A stretch of DNA of 64,000 bases from Methylobacterium terrae (GTDB taxonomy: Bacteria; Pseudomonadota; Alphaproteobacteria; Rhizobiales; Beijerinckiaceae): positions 5,274,001 through 5,338,000 of the forward strand of contig NZ_CP029553.1 in assembly GCF_003173755.1 (NCBI RefSeq). The letters are read 5' to 3'. The notes below the pieces were generated by a model. The model worked only from the letters and a program-made list of their open reading frames with translations, was not told where the DNA came from and searched no databases. Of this stretch, positions 62,293-64,000 are shown in pieces. The translations under genes were made by a program, and so were the position numbers. Position 1 is the first letter of the stretch. Each line of letters starts with the position of its first letter.

Positions 62293-63180
62293 TTCCTCCG
62301 GCGCCCGCAGGTGGGCGACGAAATCCTGGGCGAAGGGGGGCAGGGCGGCGAGATCGCGCAGGCAGATCGTGAGGTCGCGCACCGCCCACGGGTCCTCCAG
62401 CGCCACGATGGCGACCGCCATGGTGCGGGCGGCCCGGCGCGCAGTCGTCTCCGGCACGATGCCCAGGCCGACCCGGCACTCGACCAGGCGGCAGACCGCG
62501 TCGAAGCCGCGCAGCTGCACCCGCAGGCGCAGGGGCTGGCCGCTGCGCCCGGCCTTCCCCGCGAGGAACCGGGTCAGCGCGCTCGCCCGGTCGAGCCCGA
62601 CGAGGTCGTGGCCGAGCACCTCGGTGAAGGTCACCGAGTCCCGGGCGGCCAGCGGATGGTCCCTCGCCACCACCAGGACGAACCGGTCGCGGCGGAACGG
62701 ATAGGTCTCGAGGCTACCGGTCTCGACCGTGCCGGCGACGAGGCCGAGATCCGCCGCGCCCTCGGCGACGAGGCCGACGATCTCGTCGGAGAGCCGCTCC
62801 TCGATGTCGACGCTCACCCCCGGATGCTCGGCGAGGTAGGCCGAGAGCACCTCGGGCAGGAACTCGGTCAGCGCGTTGGTGTTCGACAGGACGCGGATCT
62901 GCCCCGCCGCCCCGCCCGCGAAGGCGGCCAGATCCCCCTGCAGGCGCTCGACGCCCGAGAGGATCTGGCGGGCATGGGCGAGCAGCGTGCGCCCGGCCGG
63001 CGTCGGGGTGACGCCGAGGCGGGCCCGGGTGAGGAGGGCGGCGCCGAGCGAGGCCTCCATGCTGCGGATGCGGTGGCTCGCCGCGGCGAGCGCCAGGTTC
63101 GCGCGGTTCGCCCCGTGGGTGATCGAGCCCGCCTCGACGACGTGGCGGAACAGGCTGAGGTCGACGAGGTCGAAATGCAT
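62290..63180 (-). CDS. LysR-family transcriptional regulator
   Basis: A 296-residue LysR regulator. The winged-helix N-terminus is SLFRHVVEAGSITHGANRANLALAAASHRIRSME, close to the usual LxxFxxVxxxGSxTxAAxxL but with a loose helix-turn-helix (HGANRANLALAAAS). The linker helix and periplasmic-binding-like effector domain (about 90-290) follow, with QIRVLSNTNALTEFLPEVL and LGIVPETTA. It probably regulates itself or a distant gene; the neighbour upstream is sdhC, divergent across 297 bp. The effector is unknown. The gene ends inside the hairpin at 62253..62292. Confidence 0.92.
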   Translation of the reverse strand: MHFDLVDLSLFRHVVEAGSITHGANRANLALAAASHRIRSMEASLGAALLTRARLGVTPTPAGRTLLAHARQILSGVERLQGDLAAFAGGAAGQIRVLSNTNALTEFLPEVLSAYLAEHPGVSVDIEERLSDEIVGLVAEGAADLGLVAGTVETGSLETYPFRRDRFVLVVARDHPLAARDSVTFTEVLGHDLVGLDRASALTRFLAGKAGRSGQPLRLRVQLRGFDAVCRLVECRVGLGIVPETTARRAARTMAVAIVALEDPWAVRDLTICLRDLAALPPFAQDFVAHLRAPEE

Positions 63181-63477
63181 GGCGGCGCCTCCCGGGCGAT
63201 CGACGAGGGGCGGTCGACCGTCCCGAACTCGACCGATCGTTTCGCCGGCCGCGAAGGTAGATCGGGCCGGCCGACGATGACCAGGGCCGGGATCGGCCTT
63301 CGCCGTTCGCGAAGCCTGGGTCAACGAGAACCGCATTGCGAATTGGACGCGTTCCAGGGAAACAGCTTGGGAAGTCTGTCACTCCCGTGCATCCGCGGCC
63401 ACGTTGCGCTCCCGCGGCGGAGCCGTTAGGTGACCCAGTTTAGAGCCGGTACAGACCAGGGAACCCTGAGGATCACG

Positions 63478-63897
63478 ATGGCGGACACCGCAAGGCCCAC
63501 GAACCCCGCCGGCAGACCGGTCGTCCGACCGCTCTCGCCCCACCTCCAGATCTACCGCTGGACCTGGACCATGGCGATGTCGGTGGCGCACCGCATCACC
63601 GGCGTGGCGCTCTACGGCGGCACGGCTCTGCTGGCGCTCTGGCTCGTGGCGCTCGCCGCCGGCCCCGGCGCCTACGGCCCGGTGGCGTGGTTCTTCGGCT
63701 CGATCCTCGGGCGGCTGATCCTGTTCGTCTACACCTGGATCCTGCTGCACCACATGCTCGGCGGCATCCGCCACCTGGTCTGGGATTTCGGCCACGGCAT
63801 GGAGCCCGGCACCCGCATCGCGATGGCCCGCTTCACCCTGATCGGCTCGGTCGCCCTGACCGTGGTGATCTGGCTCGTCGCCCTGGTGGCCCGCTGA
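63478..63897 (+). CDS. sdhC: Succinate dehydrogenase cytochrome b556 subunit
   Basis: A 139-residue membrane anchor of complex II. It has the family start RPLSPHLQIYRWTWTMAMSVAHRITG, with the quinone-site Ser and Arg, and the heme-ligand region YTWILLHHMLGGIRHLVWDFG. Three membrane helices lie at about 45-65, 85-105 and 115-135. ATG 63478 is used although the frame is open to 63430. It is the first gene of the sdhCDAB operon, with sdhD starting 13 bp downstream. Confidence 0.96.
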   Translation: MADTARPTNPAGRPVVRPLSPHLQIYRWTWTMAMSVAHRITGVALYGGTALLALWLVALAAGPGAYGPVAWFFGSILGRLILFVYTWILLHHMLGGIRHLVWDFGHGMEPGTRIAMARFTLIGSVALTVVIWLVALVAR

Positions 63898-63910
63898 AGG
63901 ACGACGCAAG

Positions 63911-64000
63911 ATGGTCGACAACCGCCCCGACATCCGCCCCTCGATCCGCACGCCCCGCGCCCGCATCAGCGGCCTCGGGCCCGCGCATCACGGCACCCGC
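63911..64000 (+). CDS. sdhD: Succinate dehydrogenase membrane anchor SdhD, partial
   Basis: The first 30 codons only (MVDNRPDIRPSIRTPRARIS...), cut by the right edge. ATG 63911 lies 13 bp after the sdhC stop. The RTPRARISGLGPAHHGT segment is the cytoplasmic start typical of alphaproteobacterial SdhD. Confidence 0.88.
   Translation, partial: MVDNRPDIRPSIRTPRARISGLGPAHHGTR

Overview
The window looks like a chromosomal segment of a GC-rich, methylotrophic alphaproteobacterium, most likely Methylobacterium or a close relative. The evidence is a mesaconyl-CoA hydratase of the ethylmalonyl-CoA pathway, a split pntAA/pntAB/pntB transhydrogenase with a small COX4-like gene beside it, an EcfG-type stress sigma factor, HWE and LOV histidine kinases, and an sdhCD start. 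The genus is an inference from gene content. No rRNA or species marker is present.

Positions 1 to about 16.8 kb look like acquired DNA and are visibly less GC-rich than the rest. A tyrosine recombinase (15208..16737) sits directly beside a tRNA-Ser(CGA) gene (16823..16912), the usual layout of an element inserted at a tRNA 3' end; its far end is not in the window. Cargo includes a three-gene ABC-3C conflict system (SMC-like DUF3732 ATPase, middle component, nuclease-like effector; 11061..14688), phage/plasmid-type small genes (an Ea22-like protein, DUF3768, XRE regulators), and a signalling cluster of a LOV hybrid kinase, an HWE kinase and a receiver.

From 16.8 kb rightward the DNA is core-like. 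It holds a UbiB-like kinase; a divergent pair made of a secreted repeat protein and a catalytically degenerate penicillin-binding protein carrying a nuclease-fold tail; a livKHMGF amino-acid-type importer; a run of oxidoreductases; an SsuABC/TauABC-type importer; a multi-PAS hybrid kinase closely related to the LOV kinase of the island; PPK2 with an OprB porin; recJ; two tandem tRNA-Tyr genes; the pnt operon; a CsoR/FrmR-family regulator with a clear operator; Mn-catalase; two tRNA-Ala genes; mesaconyl-CoA hydratase; mntR; and the start of the sdh operon.

A stress-response thread runs through the core part. The sigma factor at 45482..46168 is EcfG-like and carries an N-terminal stretch resembling its own anti-sigma factor NepR. 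Four exact GGAAC-N16/17-CGTT promoters, the EcfG consensus, form two divergent pairs. One pair drives two small secreted proteins next to the sigma gene. The other drives the repeat protein and the pseudo-PBP at 22.5 kb. These two regions and the ABC-3C module are the parts most worth following up.
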